Below, piece by piece: positions 36,031-49,124 of a stretch of 64,000 bases of DNA. The notes beneath the pieces were generated by a model. It was not told the DNA's origin. It made no database searches and saw nothing but the letters and a program-made list of their open reading frames with translations. The stretch is from Diadema setosum. Its lineage: Eukaryota > Echinodermata > Echinoidea > Diadematoida > Diadematidae. Every line of letters begins with the position of its first letter. Within the stretch, counting starts at the first letter, position 1. Both the position numbers and the translations under genes were made by a program. Location of the stretch: contig NC_092688.1 in the NCBI RefSeq assembly GCF_964275005.1, positions 22,573,903 to 22,637,902 on the forward strand. Direction: 5' to 3'.

Positions 36031-37419
36031 ATGTCTACGTTTTCCGAGCTATCTCGCGGTCGGCGATTTTGGGCTCGACTCCGTAGTTCGCTGACGAGAT
36101 CTTTCAGCAAATTGTGTTGTGTCACTGCAGGTAATGTATTTCCTGGCGTGCACAAACAATCTCAACATGCCACACTTTCCATCCATGCATGATAATCCAG
36201 GTTTTCTAGAAATTCTGTGATGAGAGCAGTAACTCTTCTGATTATTGCAGATTTATCATCTCTCTTCTCAGCAGATTTGATGGAGATTGATCAAATTAAA
36301 ATCACGATTTTCGACTTACTCAAATAGAAGAATTTGGAGAATGGAAATATATTTGAAGAAAGAATAAATCTTATCGAAACATTGTCGAATGAGAATGAAA
36401 ATGTCACTTTCATATTTGAGAAAACTAGAATCTGTTCTGTTTTGACCTTGCTTTTCTTAAGGTTCTGGTGACAACCATAACGGAAAGCAGGGCACAGTCC
36501 TGAGTGCCAAAGATGTCAGTATGGTGAGTTTGCATTACGACAGGGCGTCTCATTTATGTCCTGTATGTTTTCTCTTTCTCAATTCTCACTTGTTTTACAA
36601 AGTTTCTGTCTTTTCCAGTTGTTTAAGTTTCCACAGGTCATTGAGATATGACGCTCTTGAGACACACATTGGCAACTATATAATATATGAAATCAACGGT
36701 ATTTTCTCATACCATGGACAAGAAATCATTTTTCGGCATCATTATTTGGCAAACAATAATAATTTCCCACTTCATGGCTCTAACTCTGTCCAAAAAGTTT
36801 GGGAAGCAGCAAAAGTCTATTGTAATGGTCGTATTTTATACGATAATGATGATAAATACCGTGACCTGCAAGTATTATACATTTTCTTTCAAGTCCAAAC
36901 TCTTTCTGCTCTTGTCCTGGTATTACTTTGCAGTATCACGAGGCTTCTCGTTGGGATGAGGGGAGCTCCGTCACATCTTTCTGGGGTTCCGTTTCGGATG
37001 TCGACGAGTGCCTCTTCAACGAAGACATTAGTCTTTACAGCCAGAGTTTCAGTAATATATCGAATTTGTCTCTTCTCGACGAAGAGGAGTATGCACGGAA
37101 AAGTCACGACAGGCAGGGTGACAACAGTGATGACGAGGAAGATGATTTGTCCTCCATCAGTCCGAGCGAACTCTCCGAACTTCTGCGCACGTCTTCAGAA
37201 GACGAGGACTTTGAAAGCGATGAAGACGATGTGTTTACAACAGTAACAGACTTAACAGACTTGGACAGTGACTCCTCCGACCTCTCGCTCTCAGATGAAG
37301 ATATTTCCGGCGATGTTGAAGGAGTATATGCAGGACAATATTATTCAAACAGCATCGTCATCGATATCCTAGACATGCTAATCAATGAGGCAGTCTGTGG
37401 CTTGGTCCAGAATTCATGA
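36031..37419 (+). CDS. Array gene copy 2
   Basis: Exons are 36031-36130, 36462-36523 and 36934-37419. The protein matches copy 1 except Gln for Lys in VYAG(K/Q)YY near residue 189. Splice sites are intact. The hAT-like element at 37507 is inserted 87 bases after its stop, just past the AATAAA signal, so the coding part is untouched. Confidence 0.72.
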
Positions 37420-37506
37420 GGAGATATGCACTAGACAGATTGAATTGCTAACATTTGGCATGATTTTCAGCAATAAATGACATCACTGAAATGATACTTT
37501 CCTGAG

Positions 37507-37586
37507 CAGGCGCGCCGGAAGCAGTTTTGGATTGGGGGGGCAAATATTGGAGGGGGCTCACGATAGACCATACATAATGTTACACA

Positions 37587-37618
<32 letters not shown>

Positions 37619-37658
37619 CTATATCATATATATATATATATTTATATATATACATATA

Positions 37659-37695
<37 letters not shown>

Positions 37696-39304
37696 GTAAA
37701 GTGGCGTACGGTGGGTCGAAACATTGGGGGTGGGCATCTTGTGGAAAAGTAATTTTGACGGTGTGTATGCATGTGCGTGTGTGCGTGCGCAATAATGGGA
37801 CTACAATACATTACGGAATGTGATACATTCAACAACGCAGTCATTGAGCAACATTGTAAGTTTTCCTTACATGGATTATGGAATGACGGTGTGAAACGAC
37901 AAATTATATACTGTCAGCAACATCAGGAGAGTTGCATAACAATAAAATGCGAGCGAGCAGAGCGAGAGAGTTTGAAAATTTTGACATTCTACAGTCCCAA
38001 AACTGGCGTTTGTAGCTATATCTTTCGCTCTGAAAATTAATGGGGGCGCATCGGGCGCAATTGCTGGCAATTACTGGCAGCAACATTAGGAGAATGGCAT
38101 AACCATTCAATGCGAGCGAGCGAAGCGAGCGAGCTTGAAAATTTTGACATTCTACAGTCCCGAAACTGGCGTTTGTAGCTATATCTTTCGCTTTGGAAAT
38201 TAATGGGGGCGCATCGGGCGCAATTGCTGGCAATTACTGGCAGCAACATTAGGAGAATGGCATAATCATTCAATGCGAGCGAGCGAAGCGAGCGAGCTTG
38301 AAAATTTTGACATTTTACAGTCCCAAAACTGCCGTTTGTAGCTATATCTTTCGCTTTGGAAACTAAGGGGGGGGGGGGCATCGGGCGCAACTGCTGGCAA
38401 TTACTGGCGGCAACTTTAGGAGAATGGCATAACCATTCAATGCGAGCGAGCGAAGCGAGCGAGCTTGAAAATTTTGACATTCTACAGTCCCAAAACTGGC
38501 GTTTGTAGCTATATCTTTCGCTCTGGAAATTAATGGCGGCGCATCGGGCGCAATTGCTGGCAATTACTGGCAGCAACATTAGGAGAATGGCATAACCATT
38601 CAATGCGAGCGAGCGAAGCGAGCGAGCTTGAAAATTTTGACATTCTACAGTCCCGAAACTGGCGTTTGTAGCTATATCTTTCGCTTTGGAAATTAATGGG
38701 GGCGCATCGGGCGCAACTGCTGGCAATTACTGGCTGCAACATTAGGAGAATGGCATAATGATTCAATGCGAGCAAGCGAAGCGAGCGAGCTTGAAAATTT
38801 TGACATTCTACAGTCCAAAAACTGCCGTTGTAGCTATATCTTTCGCTTTGGAAATTAATGGGGGCGCATCGGGCGCAACTGCTGGCAATTACTGGCAGCA
38901 ACATTAGGAGAATGGCATAATCATTCAATGCGAGCGAGCGAAGCGAGCGAGCTTGAAAATTTTGACATTCTACAGTCCCGAAACTGGCGTTTGTAGCTAT
39001 ATCTTTCGCTTTGGAAATTAATGGGGGCGCATCGGGCGCAACTGCTGGCAATTATTGGCTGCAACATTAGGAGAATGGCATAATGATTCAATGCGAGCAA
39101 GCGAAGCGAGCGAGCTTGAAAATTTTGACATTCTACAGTCCAAAAACTGCCGTTGTAGCTATGTTTTTCGCTTTGGAAATTAAGGGGGAGGCGCACCGGG
39201 CTCAACTGCTGGCAATTACTTGCTGCAACGTTAGGAAAATGGCATAACGAATAAATTTGACCATTAATTTTGACATTTTACAGTCCCCAAACTGCCGTTT
39301 GTAG

Positions 39305-39337
<33 letters not shown>

Positions 39338-39705
39338 CTTTGGAAATTAAGGGGGGGGGGGGCCCAGGCGCAACTGCTGGCAATTACTGGCAGCAACATT
39401 AGGAGAATGGCATAGCTATTGAATGCGAGCGAGCGGAGCGAGCGAGCTTGGAAATTTTGACATTTTACAGTCCAAAAACTGCCGTTTGTAGCTATGTTTT
39501 TTCGCGTTTATTCATTTATATATATATATCTATCTTATTTTATCTATTTTTATTTATTTGTTTATTTATTTGGTTTTTTTTTGTTTTTTTTTTTTTTTTT
39601 TTTTGGGGGGGGGCTTTTTGGGGGGGCAAAAATGCGTTTTGCCCCCCCACTTTTTGGATTGGGGGGGCGGCCGCCCCCCCTGCCCCCCCACTTCCGGCGC
39701 CTATG
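37507..39705. mobile_element. hAT-like element carrying an internal tandem array, inserted in an array unit
   Basis: Left end CAGGCGCGCCGGAAG; right end in reverse complement CATAGGCGCCGGAAG. It is flanked by the 8-bp duplication TTCCTGAG (37499-37506 and 39706-39713), which is present only once in the sister units, a clean empty site. The 8-bp duplication and the CANNGGCG-like ends indicate hAT. Inside are CA, TA and TG microsatellites (37590-37695), ten copies of a ~163-bp repeat, then T, G and C runs near the right end. There is no transposase frame, so it is non-autonomous. Confidence 0.88.
37915..39500. repeat. Ten ~163-bp tandem repeats inside the hAT-like element
   Basis: The anchor CAGCAACATTAGGAGAATGG recurs near 37915, 38078, 38241, 38408, 38571, 38734, 38896, 39058, 39222 and 39391. 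Each unit carries CGAGCGAAGCGAGCGAGC, then TTGAAAATTTTGACATT, then CTACAGTCC and TTTGTAGCTATATCTTTCGC. The first and last units are most diverged. The long minus-strand frames here are a by-product of the repeat period. Confidence 0.92.
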
Positions 39706-40956
39706 TTCCTGAGTACTTCTGGTCCCTTACTTGTGCTCTACGAGTTTACCGTGATGTTAACTATAAGGTAAAGATACCAAATGAAGGGGGCGAGATAGGG
39801 GTTATAGACGGTCTAGTTCATTTGAGACTCAGAGATTTGCAACGAGTTTTGCAACGAACATACATTCCAGGCTTTGTCTAAGCTAATTTCGAAAAGCACT
39901 GATACGTGTTTAGATATGCCTGTACATATAGTTCACTGTTACACATGCAATGTACATCAAGCCCGTAGAGTCCCTTTATGTTCTGATTGCCTTGTTTGAA
40001 TTGTAGGCAGGCAAATCATTTTCTTTCTTCTAGCAAATCTCGACCAGAAAATTAATACTAAAGGCATTGCATGTGCCGAGCAGAGGCAAATAATAGCAAA
40101 TTCCGGATCTTATAATATTGAAAGAAGTCATAAGCAGCCTGTAGCTTTTTCATTCAAATATCGGAAAGGAAATTAAAAAGAAAGAAAGAAAGACAAAAAG
40201 AAAGAAGGACGGAAAAAAGGCTTTGAGTTTCGAGCTTTTTCCTGATCTCCACACCTATTCCCTGAAATAAACCCTCCTTAATGATAGCAATGGACAAACA
40301 TTGTGTGATAAATGGGTCTCAGTCACGCTATCCAATACACCAATGTTATGGCTGTTGCAGATTTATACTTTGTTGCTATCTGCGAATGATTATTAATACT
40401 TCCGTTTTTGTGAATAACGTCATATTTCTGTGGAAAAGAAGTAAGGAAAGCTTTACGTTTTACATCCATACGCGTTGAAATTGCCTCTTATACACGTTTA
40501 CAAGTATAATGGAACTAAAAAGAAATAGTATGTCTTTGACATATCGATTTTCATCAAACTGTAGCAAATAAGCAAGAGAAATTCCAGATGATCTTCGAAC
40601 CCACCAACTTTTCTGATAAATGACGTGAAAAGGTCGACGTGACATAATGACAGCGAGATATTATGTTCAGAGAAGGACGCCCAGTGCTTTCATTATTTTG
40701 CTGCCTAACAATCTCTTCCATGTTAATGACCTAAGAAATGCGCTCACTCAGTATTTCGTCATAATCAATGCTACTGCAGACGCGCTGCGCGTATTAAACT
40801 CGACGTAGCTACATGTGAATATCTGTGACGAAATAATGCAAGCACGCAGTATTTCTGTTTACATAACAACGACATTCTACAGTACTTGTCCATTCCTAGT
40901 GAATTCCTCTTGCTATTCGTACACTTTTGATGGTGTTCTCGTAGCTTGATATCGAA

Positions 40957-42349
40957 ATGTCTACGTTTTCCGAGCTATCTCGCGGTCGGCGATTTTGGGC
41001 TCGACTCCGTAGTTCGCTGACGAGATCTTTCAGCAAATTGTGTTGTGTCACTGCAGGTAATGTATTTCCTGGCGTGCACAAACAATCTCAACATGCCACA
41101 CTTTCCATCCATGCATGATAATCCAGGTTTTCTAGAAATTCTGTGATGAGAGCAGTAAATCTTCTGATTATTGTAGATTTATCATCTCTCTTCTCAGCAG
41201 ATTTGATGGAGATTGATCAAATTAAAATCACGATTTTCGACTAAATCAAATAGAAGAATTTGGAGAATGGAAATATATTTGAAGAAAGAATAAATCTTAT
41301 CGAAACATTGTCGAATGAGAATGAAAATGTCACTTTCATATTTGAGAAAACTAGAATCTGTTCTGTTTTGACCTTGCTTTTCTTAAGGTTCTGGTGACAA
41401 CCATAACGGAAAGCAGGGCACAGTCCTGAGTGCCAAAGATGTCAGTATGGTGAGTTTGCATTACGACGGGGCGTCTCATTTATGTCCTGTACGTTTTCTC
41501 TTCCTCAATTCTCACTTGTTTTACAAAGTTTCTGTCTTTTCCAGTTGTTTAAGTTTCCACAGGTCATTGAGATATGACGCTCTTGAGACACACATTGGCA
41601 ACTATAATCATAATATTTGAAATCAACGGTATTTTCTCATACCATGGACAAGAAATCATTTTTCGGCATCATTATTTGGCAAACAATAATAATTTCCCAC
41701 TTCATGGCTCTAACTCTGTCCAAAAAGTTTGGGAAGCAGCAAAAGTCTATTGTAATGGTCGTATTTTATACGATAATGATGATAAATACCGTGACCTGCA
41801 AGTATTATACATTTTCTTTCAAGTCCAAACTCTTTCTGCTCTTGTCCTGGTATTACTTTGCAGTATCACGAGGCTTCTCGTTGGGATGAGGGGAGCTCCG
41901 TCACATCTTTCTGGGGTTCCGTTTCGGATGTCGACGAGTGCCTCTTCAACGAAGACATTAGTCTTTACAGCCAGAGTTTCAGTAATATATCGAATTTGTC
42001 TCTTCTCGACGAAGAGGAGTATGCACGGAAAAGTCACGACAGGCAGGGTGACAACAGTGATGACGAGGAAGATGATTTGTCCTCCATCAGTCCGAGCGAA
42101 CTCTCCGAACTTCTGCGCACGTCTTCAGAAGACGAGGACTTTGAAAGCGATGAAGACGATGTGTTTACAACAGTAACAGACTTAACAGACTTGGACAGTG
42201 ACTCCTCCGACCTCTCGCTCTCAGATGAAGATATTTCCGGCGATGTTGAAGGAGTATATGCAGGACAATATTATTCAAACAGCGTCGTCATCGATATCCT
42301 AGACATGCTAATCAATGAGGCAGTCTGTGGCTTGGTCCAGAATTCATGA
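40957..42349 (+). CDS. Array gene copy 3
   Basis: Exons are 40957-41056, 41388-41449 and 41864-42349. Intron 2 is 4 bases longer than in copies 1, 2 and 4 (ATCA insertion near 41607). The protein differs from copy 2 by Val for Ile in the C-terminal helix (SNSVVIDIL). Confidence 0.72.
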
Positions 42350-43682
42350 GGAGATATGGACTAGACAGATTGAATTGCTAACATTTGGCATGATTTTCAG
42401 CAATAAATGACATCACTGAAATGATACTTTCCTGAGTACTTCTGGTCCCTTACTTGTGCTCTACGAGTTTACCGTGAGGTTAACTTTAAGGTAAAGATAC
42501 CAAATGGAGGGGGCGAGATAGGGGTTATAGACGGTCCAGTTCATTTGAGACTCAGAGATTTGCAACGAGTTTTGCAACGAACATACATTCCAGGCTTTGT
42601 CTAAGCTAATTTCGAAAAGCACTGATACGTGTTTAGATATGCCTGTACCTATAGTTCACTGTTACACATGCAATGTACATCAAGCCCGTAGAGCCCCTTT
42701 ATGTTCTGATTGCCTTGTTTGAAATGTAGGCAGGCAAATCATTTTCTTTCTTCTAGCAAATCTCGACCAGAAAATTAATACTAGAGGCATTACATGTGCC
42801 GAGCAGAGGCAAATGATAGCAAATTCCGGATCTTATAATATTGAAAGAAGTCATAAGCAGCCTGTAGCTTTTTCATTCAAATATCGGAAAGGAAATTAAA
42901 AAGAAAGAAAGAAAGACAGAAAGAAAGAAAGACGGAAAAAAGGCTTTGAGTTTCGAGCTTTTTCCTGATCTCCACACCTATTCCCTGAAATAAACCCTCC
43001 TTAATGATAGCAATGGACAAACATTGTGTGATAAATGGGTCTCAGTCACGCTATCCAATACACCAATGTTATGGCTGTTGCAGATTTATACTTTGTTTGT
43101 ATCTGCGAATGATTATTAATACTTCCGTTTTTTTTTTGAATAACGTCATATTTCTGTGGAAAAGAAGTTAGGAAAGCTTTACGATTTACATCCATACGCG
43201 TTGAAATTTCCTCTTATACACGTTTACAAGTATAATGGAACTAAAAAGAAATAGCATGTCTTTGACATATCGAATTTCATCAAACTGTAGCAAATAAGCA
43301 AGAGAAATTCCAGATGATCTTCGAACCCACCAACTTTTCTGATAAATGACGTGAAAAGGTCGACGTGACATAATGACAGCGAGATATTATGTTCAGGGAA
43401 GGACACCCAGTGCTTTCATTATTTTGCTGCCTAACAATCTCTTCCATATTAATGACCTAAGAAATGCGCTCACTCAGTATTTCGTCATAATCAATGCTAC
43501 TGCAGACGCGCTGCGCGTATTAAACTCGACGTAGCTACATGTGAATATCTGTGACGAAATAATGCAAGCACGCAGTATTTCTGTTTACATAACAACGACA
43601 TTCTACAGTACTTGTCCATTCCTAGTGAATTCCTCTTGCTATTCGTACACTTTTGATGGTGTTCTCGTAGCTTGATATCGAA

Positions 43683-45071
43683 ATGTCTACGTTTTCCGAG
43701 CTATCTCGCGGTCGGCGATTTTGGGCTCGACTCCGTAGTTCGCTGACGAGATCTTTCAGCAAATTGTGTTGTGTCACTGCAGGCAATGTATTTCCTGGCG
43801 TGCACAAACAATCTCAACATGCCACACTTTCCATCCATGCATGATAATCCAGGTTTTCTAGAAATTCTGTGATGAGAGCAGTAAATCTTCTGATTATTGT
43901 AGATTTATCATCTCTCTTCTCAGCAGATTTGATGGAGATTGATCAAATTAAAATCACGATTTTCGACTTACTCAAATAGAAGAATTTGGAGAATGGAAAT
44001 ATATTTGAAGAAAGAATAAATCTTATCGAAACATTGTCGAATGAGAATGAAAATGTCACTTTCATATTTGAGAAAACTAGAATCTGTTCTGTTTTGACCT
44101 TGCTTTTCTTAAGGTTCTGGTGACAACCATAACGGAAAGCAGGGCACAGTCCTGAGTGCCAAAGATGTCAGTATGGTGAGTTTGCATTACGACAGGGCGT
44201 CTCATTTATGTCCTGTATGTTTTCTCTTTCTCAATTCTCACTTGTTTTACAAAGTTTCTGTCTTTTCCAGTTGTTTAAGTTTCCACAGGTCATTGAGATA
44301 TGACGCTCTTGAGACACACATTGGCAACTATATAATATATGAAATCAACGGTATTTTCTCATACCATGGACAAGAAATCATTTTTCGGCATCATTATTTG
44401 GCAAACAATAATAATTTCCCACTTCATGGCTCTAACTCTGTCCAAAAAGTTTGGGAAGCAGCAAAAGTCTATTGTAATGGTCGTATTTTATACGATACTG
44501 ATGATAAATACCGTGACCTGCAAGTATTATACATTTTCTTTCAAGTCCAAACTCTTTCTGCTCTTGTCCTGGTATTACTTTGCAGTATCACGAGGCTTCT
44601 CGTTGGGATGAGGGGAGCTCCGTCACATCTTTCTGGGGTTCCGTTTCGGATGTCGACGAGTGCCTCTTCAACGAAGACATTAGTCTTTACAGCCAGAGTT
44701 TCAGTAATATATCGAATTTGTCTCTTCTCGACGAAGAGGAGTATGCACGGAAAAGTCACGACAGGCAGGGTGACAACAGTGATGACGAGGAAGATGATTT
44801 GTCCTCCATCAGTCCGAGCGAACTCTCCGAACTTCTGCGCACGTCTTCAGAAGACGAGGACTTTGAAAGCGATGAAGACGATGTGTTTACAACAGTAACA
44901 GACTTAACAGACTTGGACAGTGACTCCTCCGACCTCTCGCTCTCAGATGAAGATATTTCCGGCGATGTTGAAGGAGTATATGCAGGAAAATATTATTCAA
45001 ACAGCATCGTCATCGATATCCTAGACATGCTAATCAATGAGGCAGTCTGTGGCTTGGTCCAGAATTCATGA
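43683..45071 (+). CDS. Array gene copy 4, with a GC splice donor
   Basis: Exons are 43683-43782, 44114-44175 and 44586-45071. The exon 3 protein equals copy 1. The intron 1 donor reads GCAG/GCAATG instead of GCAG/GTAATG, a GC-AG intron, which is used at low frequency in animals, so splicing may be weaker. The rest of the gene is intact. Confidence 0.68.
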
Positions 45072-46401
45072 GGAGATATGCACTAGACAGATTGAATTGC
45101 TAACATTTGGCATGATTTTCAGCAATAAATGACATCACTGAAATGATACTTTCCTGAGTACTTCTGGTCCCTTACTTGTGCTCTACGAGTTTACCGTGAT
45201 GTTAACTATAAGGTAAAGATACCAAATGAAGGGGGCGAGATAGGGGTTGTAGACGGTCCAGTTCATTTGAGACTCAGAGATTTGCAACGAGTTTTGCAAC
45301 GAACATACATTCCAGGCTTTGTCTAAGCTGATTTCGAAAAGCACTGATACGTGTTTAGATAGGCCTGTACCTATAGTTCACTGTTACACATGCAATGTAC
45401 ATCAAGCCCGTAGAGCCCCTTTATGTTCTGATTGCCTTGTTTGAAATGTAGGCAGGCAAATCATTTTCTTTCTTCTAGCAAATCTCGACCAGAAAATTAA
45501 TACTAAAGGCATTGCATGTGCCAAGCAGAGGCAAATAATAGCAAATTCCGGATCTTATAATATTGAAAGAAGTCATAAGCAGCCTGTAGCTTTTTCATTC
45601 AAATATCGGAAAGGAAATTAAAAAGAAAGAAAGAAAGACAGAAAGAAAGAAGGACGGAAAAAAGGCTTTGAGTTTCGAGCTTTTTCCTGATCTCCACACC
45701 TATTCCCTGAAATAAACCCTCCTTAATGATAGCAATGGACAAACATTGTGTGATAAATGGGTCTCAGTCACGCTATCCAATACACCAATGTTATGGCTGT
45801 TGCAGAATTATACTTTGTTGGTATCTGCGAATGATTATTAATACTTCCGTTTTTGTGAATAACGTCATATTTATGTGGAAAAGAAGTAAGGAAAGCTTTA
45901 CGTTTTACATCCATACGCGTTGAAATTGCCTCTTATACACGTTTACAAGTATAATGGAACTAAAAAGAAATAGTATGTGCTTAACATATCGATTTTCATC
46001 AAACTGTAGCAAATAAGCAAGAGAAATTCCAGATGATCTTCGAACCCACCAACTTTTCTGATAAATGACGTGAAAAGGTCGACGTGACATAATGACAGCG
46101 AGATATTATGTTCAGAGAAGGACACCCAGTGCTTTCATTATTTTGCTGCCTAACAATCTCTTCCATATTAATGACCTAAGAAATGGGCTCACTCAGTATT
46201 TCGTCATAATCAATGCTACTGCAGACGCGCTGCGCGTATTCAACTCGACGTAGCTACATGTGAATATCTGTGACGAAATAATGCAAGCACGCAGTATTTC
46301 TGTTTACATAACAACGACATTCTACAGTACTTGTCCATTCCTAGTGAATTCCTCTTGCTATTCGTACACTTTTGATGGTGTTCTCGTAGCTTGATATCGA
46401 A

Positions 46402-47794
46402 ATGTCTACGTTTTCCGAGCTATCTCGCGGTCGGCGATTTTGGGCTCGACTCCGTAGTTCGCTGACAAGATCTTTCAGCAAATTGTGTTGTGTCACTGCA
46501 GGTAATGTATTTCCTGGCGTGCACAAACAATCTCAACATGCCACACTTTCCATCCATGCATGATAATCCAGGTTTTCTAGAAATTCTGTGATGAGAGCAG
46601 TAAATCTTCTGATTATTGTAGATTTATCATCTCTCTTCTCAGCAGATATGATGGAGATTGATCAAATTGAAATCAAGATTTTCGACTAACTCAAATAGAA
46701 GAATTTGGAGAATGGAAATATATTTGAAGAAAGAATAAATCTTATCGAAACATTGTCGAATGAGAATGAAAATGTCACTTTCATATTTGAGAAAACTAGA
46801 ATCTGTTCTGTTTTGACCTTGCTTTTCTTAAGGTTCTGGTGACAACCATAACGGAAAGCAGGGCACAGTCCTGAGTGCCAAAGATGTCAGTATGGTGAGT
46901 TTGCATTACGACGGGGCGTCTCATTTATGTCCTGTATGTTTTCTCTTCCTCAATTCTCACTTGTTTTACAAAGTTTCTGTCTTTTCCAGTTGTTTAAGTT
47001 TCCACAGGTCATTGAGATATGACGCTCTTGAGACACACATTGGCAACTATAATCATAATATTTGAAATCAACGGTATTTTCTCATACCATGGACAAGAAA
47101 TCATTTTTCGGCATCATTATTTGGCAAACAATAATAATTTCCCACTTCATGGCTCTAACTCTGTCCAAAAAGTTTGGGAAGCAGCAAAAGTCTATTGTAA
47201 TGGTCGTATTTTATACGATAATGATGATAAATACCGTGACCTGCAAGTATTATACATTTTCTTTCAAGTCCAAACTCTTTCTGCTCTTGTCCTGGTATTA
47301 CTTTGCAGTATCACGAGGCTTCTCGTTGGGATGAGCGGAGCTCCGTCACATCTTTCTGGGGTTCCGTTTCGGATGTCGACGAGTGCCTCTTCAACGAAGA
47401 CACTAGTCTTTACAGCCAGAGTTTCAGTAATATATCGAATGTGTCTCTTCTCGTCGAAGAGGAGTATGCACGGAAAAGTCACGACAGGCAGGGTGACAAC
47501 AGTGATGACGAGGAAGATGATTTGTCCTCCATCAGTCCGAGCGAACTCTCCGAACTTCTGCGCACGTCTTCAGAAGACGAGGACTTTGAAAGCGATGAAG
47601 ACGATGTGTTTACAACAGTAACAGACTTAACAGACTTGGACAGTGACTCCTCCGACCTCTCGCTCTCAGATGAAGATATTTCCGGCGATGTTGAAGGAGT
47701 ATATGCAGGACAATATTATTCAAACAGCATCGTCATCGATATCCTAGACATGCTAATCAATGAGGCAGTCTGTGGCTTGGTCCAGAATTCATGA
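46402..47794 (+). CDS. Array gene copy 5
   Basis: Exons are 46402-46501, 46833-46894 and 47309-47794. This is the most changed intact protein: Arg for Gly in WDE(G/R)SS, Thr for Ile in NED(I/T)SLY, Val for Leu in ISN(L/V)SLL, and Val for Asp in LL(D/V)EEE. Intron 2 is the long (414-base) form. Confidence 0.7.
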
Positions 47795-49124
47795 GGAGAT
47801 ATGCACTAGACAGATTGAATTGCTAACATTTGGCATGATTTTCAGCAATAAATGACATCACTGAAATGATACTTTCCTGAGTACTTCTGGTCCCTTACTT
47901 GTGCTCTACGAGTTTACCGTCAGGTTAACTATAAGGTAAAGATACCAAATGAAGGGGGCGAGATAGGGGTTACAGACGGTCCAGTTCATTTGAGACTCAG
48001 AGATTTGCAACGAGTTTTGCAACGAACATACATTCCAGGCTTTGTCTAAGCTAATTTCGAAAAGCACTGATACGTGTTTAGATATGCCTGTACCTATAGT
48101 TCACTGTTACACATGCAATGTACATCAAGCCCGTAGAGCCCCTTTATGTTCTGATTGCCTTGTTTGAAATGTAGGCAGGCAAATCATTTTCTTTCTTCTA
48201 GCAAATCTCGACCAGAAAATTAATACTAAAGGCATTGCATGTGCCGAGCAGAGGCAAATAATAGCAAATTCCGGATCTTATAATATTGAAAGAAGTCATA
48301 AGCAGCCTGTAGCATTTTCATTCAAATATCGGAAAGGAAATTAAAAAGAAAGAAAGAAAGACAGAAAGAAAGAAAGACGGAAAAAAGGCTTTGAGTTTCG
48401 AGCTTTTTCCTGATCTCCACACCTATTCCCTGAAATAAACCCTCCTTAATGATAGCAATGGACAAACATTGTGTGATAAATGGGTCTCAGTCACGCTATC
48501 CAATACACCAATGTTATGGCTGTTGCAGATTTATACTTTGTTGCTATCTGCGAATGATTATTAATACTTCCGTTTTTGTGAATAACGTCATATTTATGTG
48601 GAAAAGAAGTAAGGAAAGCTTTACGTTTTACATCCATACGCGTTGAAATTGCCTCTTATACACGTTTACAAGTATAATGGAACTAAAAAGAAATAGTATG
48701 TCTTTGACATATCGATTTTCATCAAACTGTAGCAAATAAGCAAGAGAAATTCCAGATGATCTTTGAACCCACCAACTTTTCTGATAAATGACGTGAAAAG
48801 GTCGACGTGACATAATGACAGCGAGATATTATGTTCAGAGAAGGACGCCCAGTGCTTTCATTATTTTGCTGCCTAACAATCTCTTCCATATTAATGACCT
48901 AAGAAATGCGCTCACTCAGTATTTCGTCATAATCAATGCTACTGCAGACGCGCTGCGCGTATTCAACTCGACGTAGCTACATGTGAATATCTGTGACGAA
49001 ATAATGCAAGCACGCAGTATTTCTGTTTACATAACAACGACATTCTACAGTACTTGTCCATTCCTAGTGAATTCCTCTTGCTATTCGTACACTTTTGATG
49101 GTGTTCTCGTAGCTTGATATCGAA

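Noticed and set aside
38037-39205. Long minus-strand frames (up to 229 codons) over the 163-bp repeats
   Set aside because: They follow from the tandem repeat and shift frame between units. No start, splice or domain support, and they lie inside a non-coding hAT-type element.
37915-39500. CRISPR-like regular repeats
   Set aside because: The whole ~163-bp unit repeats, with no unique spacers between short repeats, and the genome is animal.
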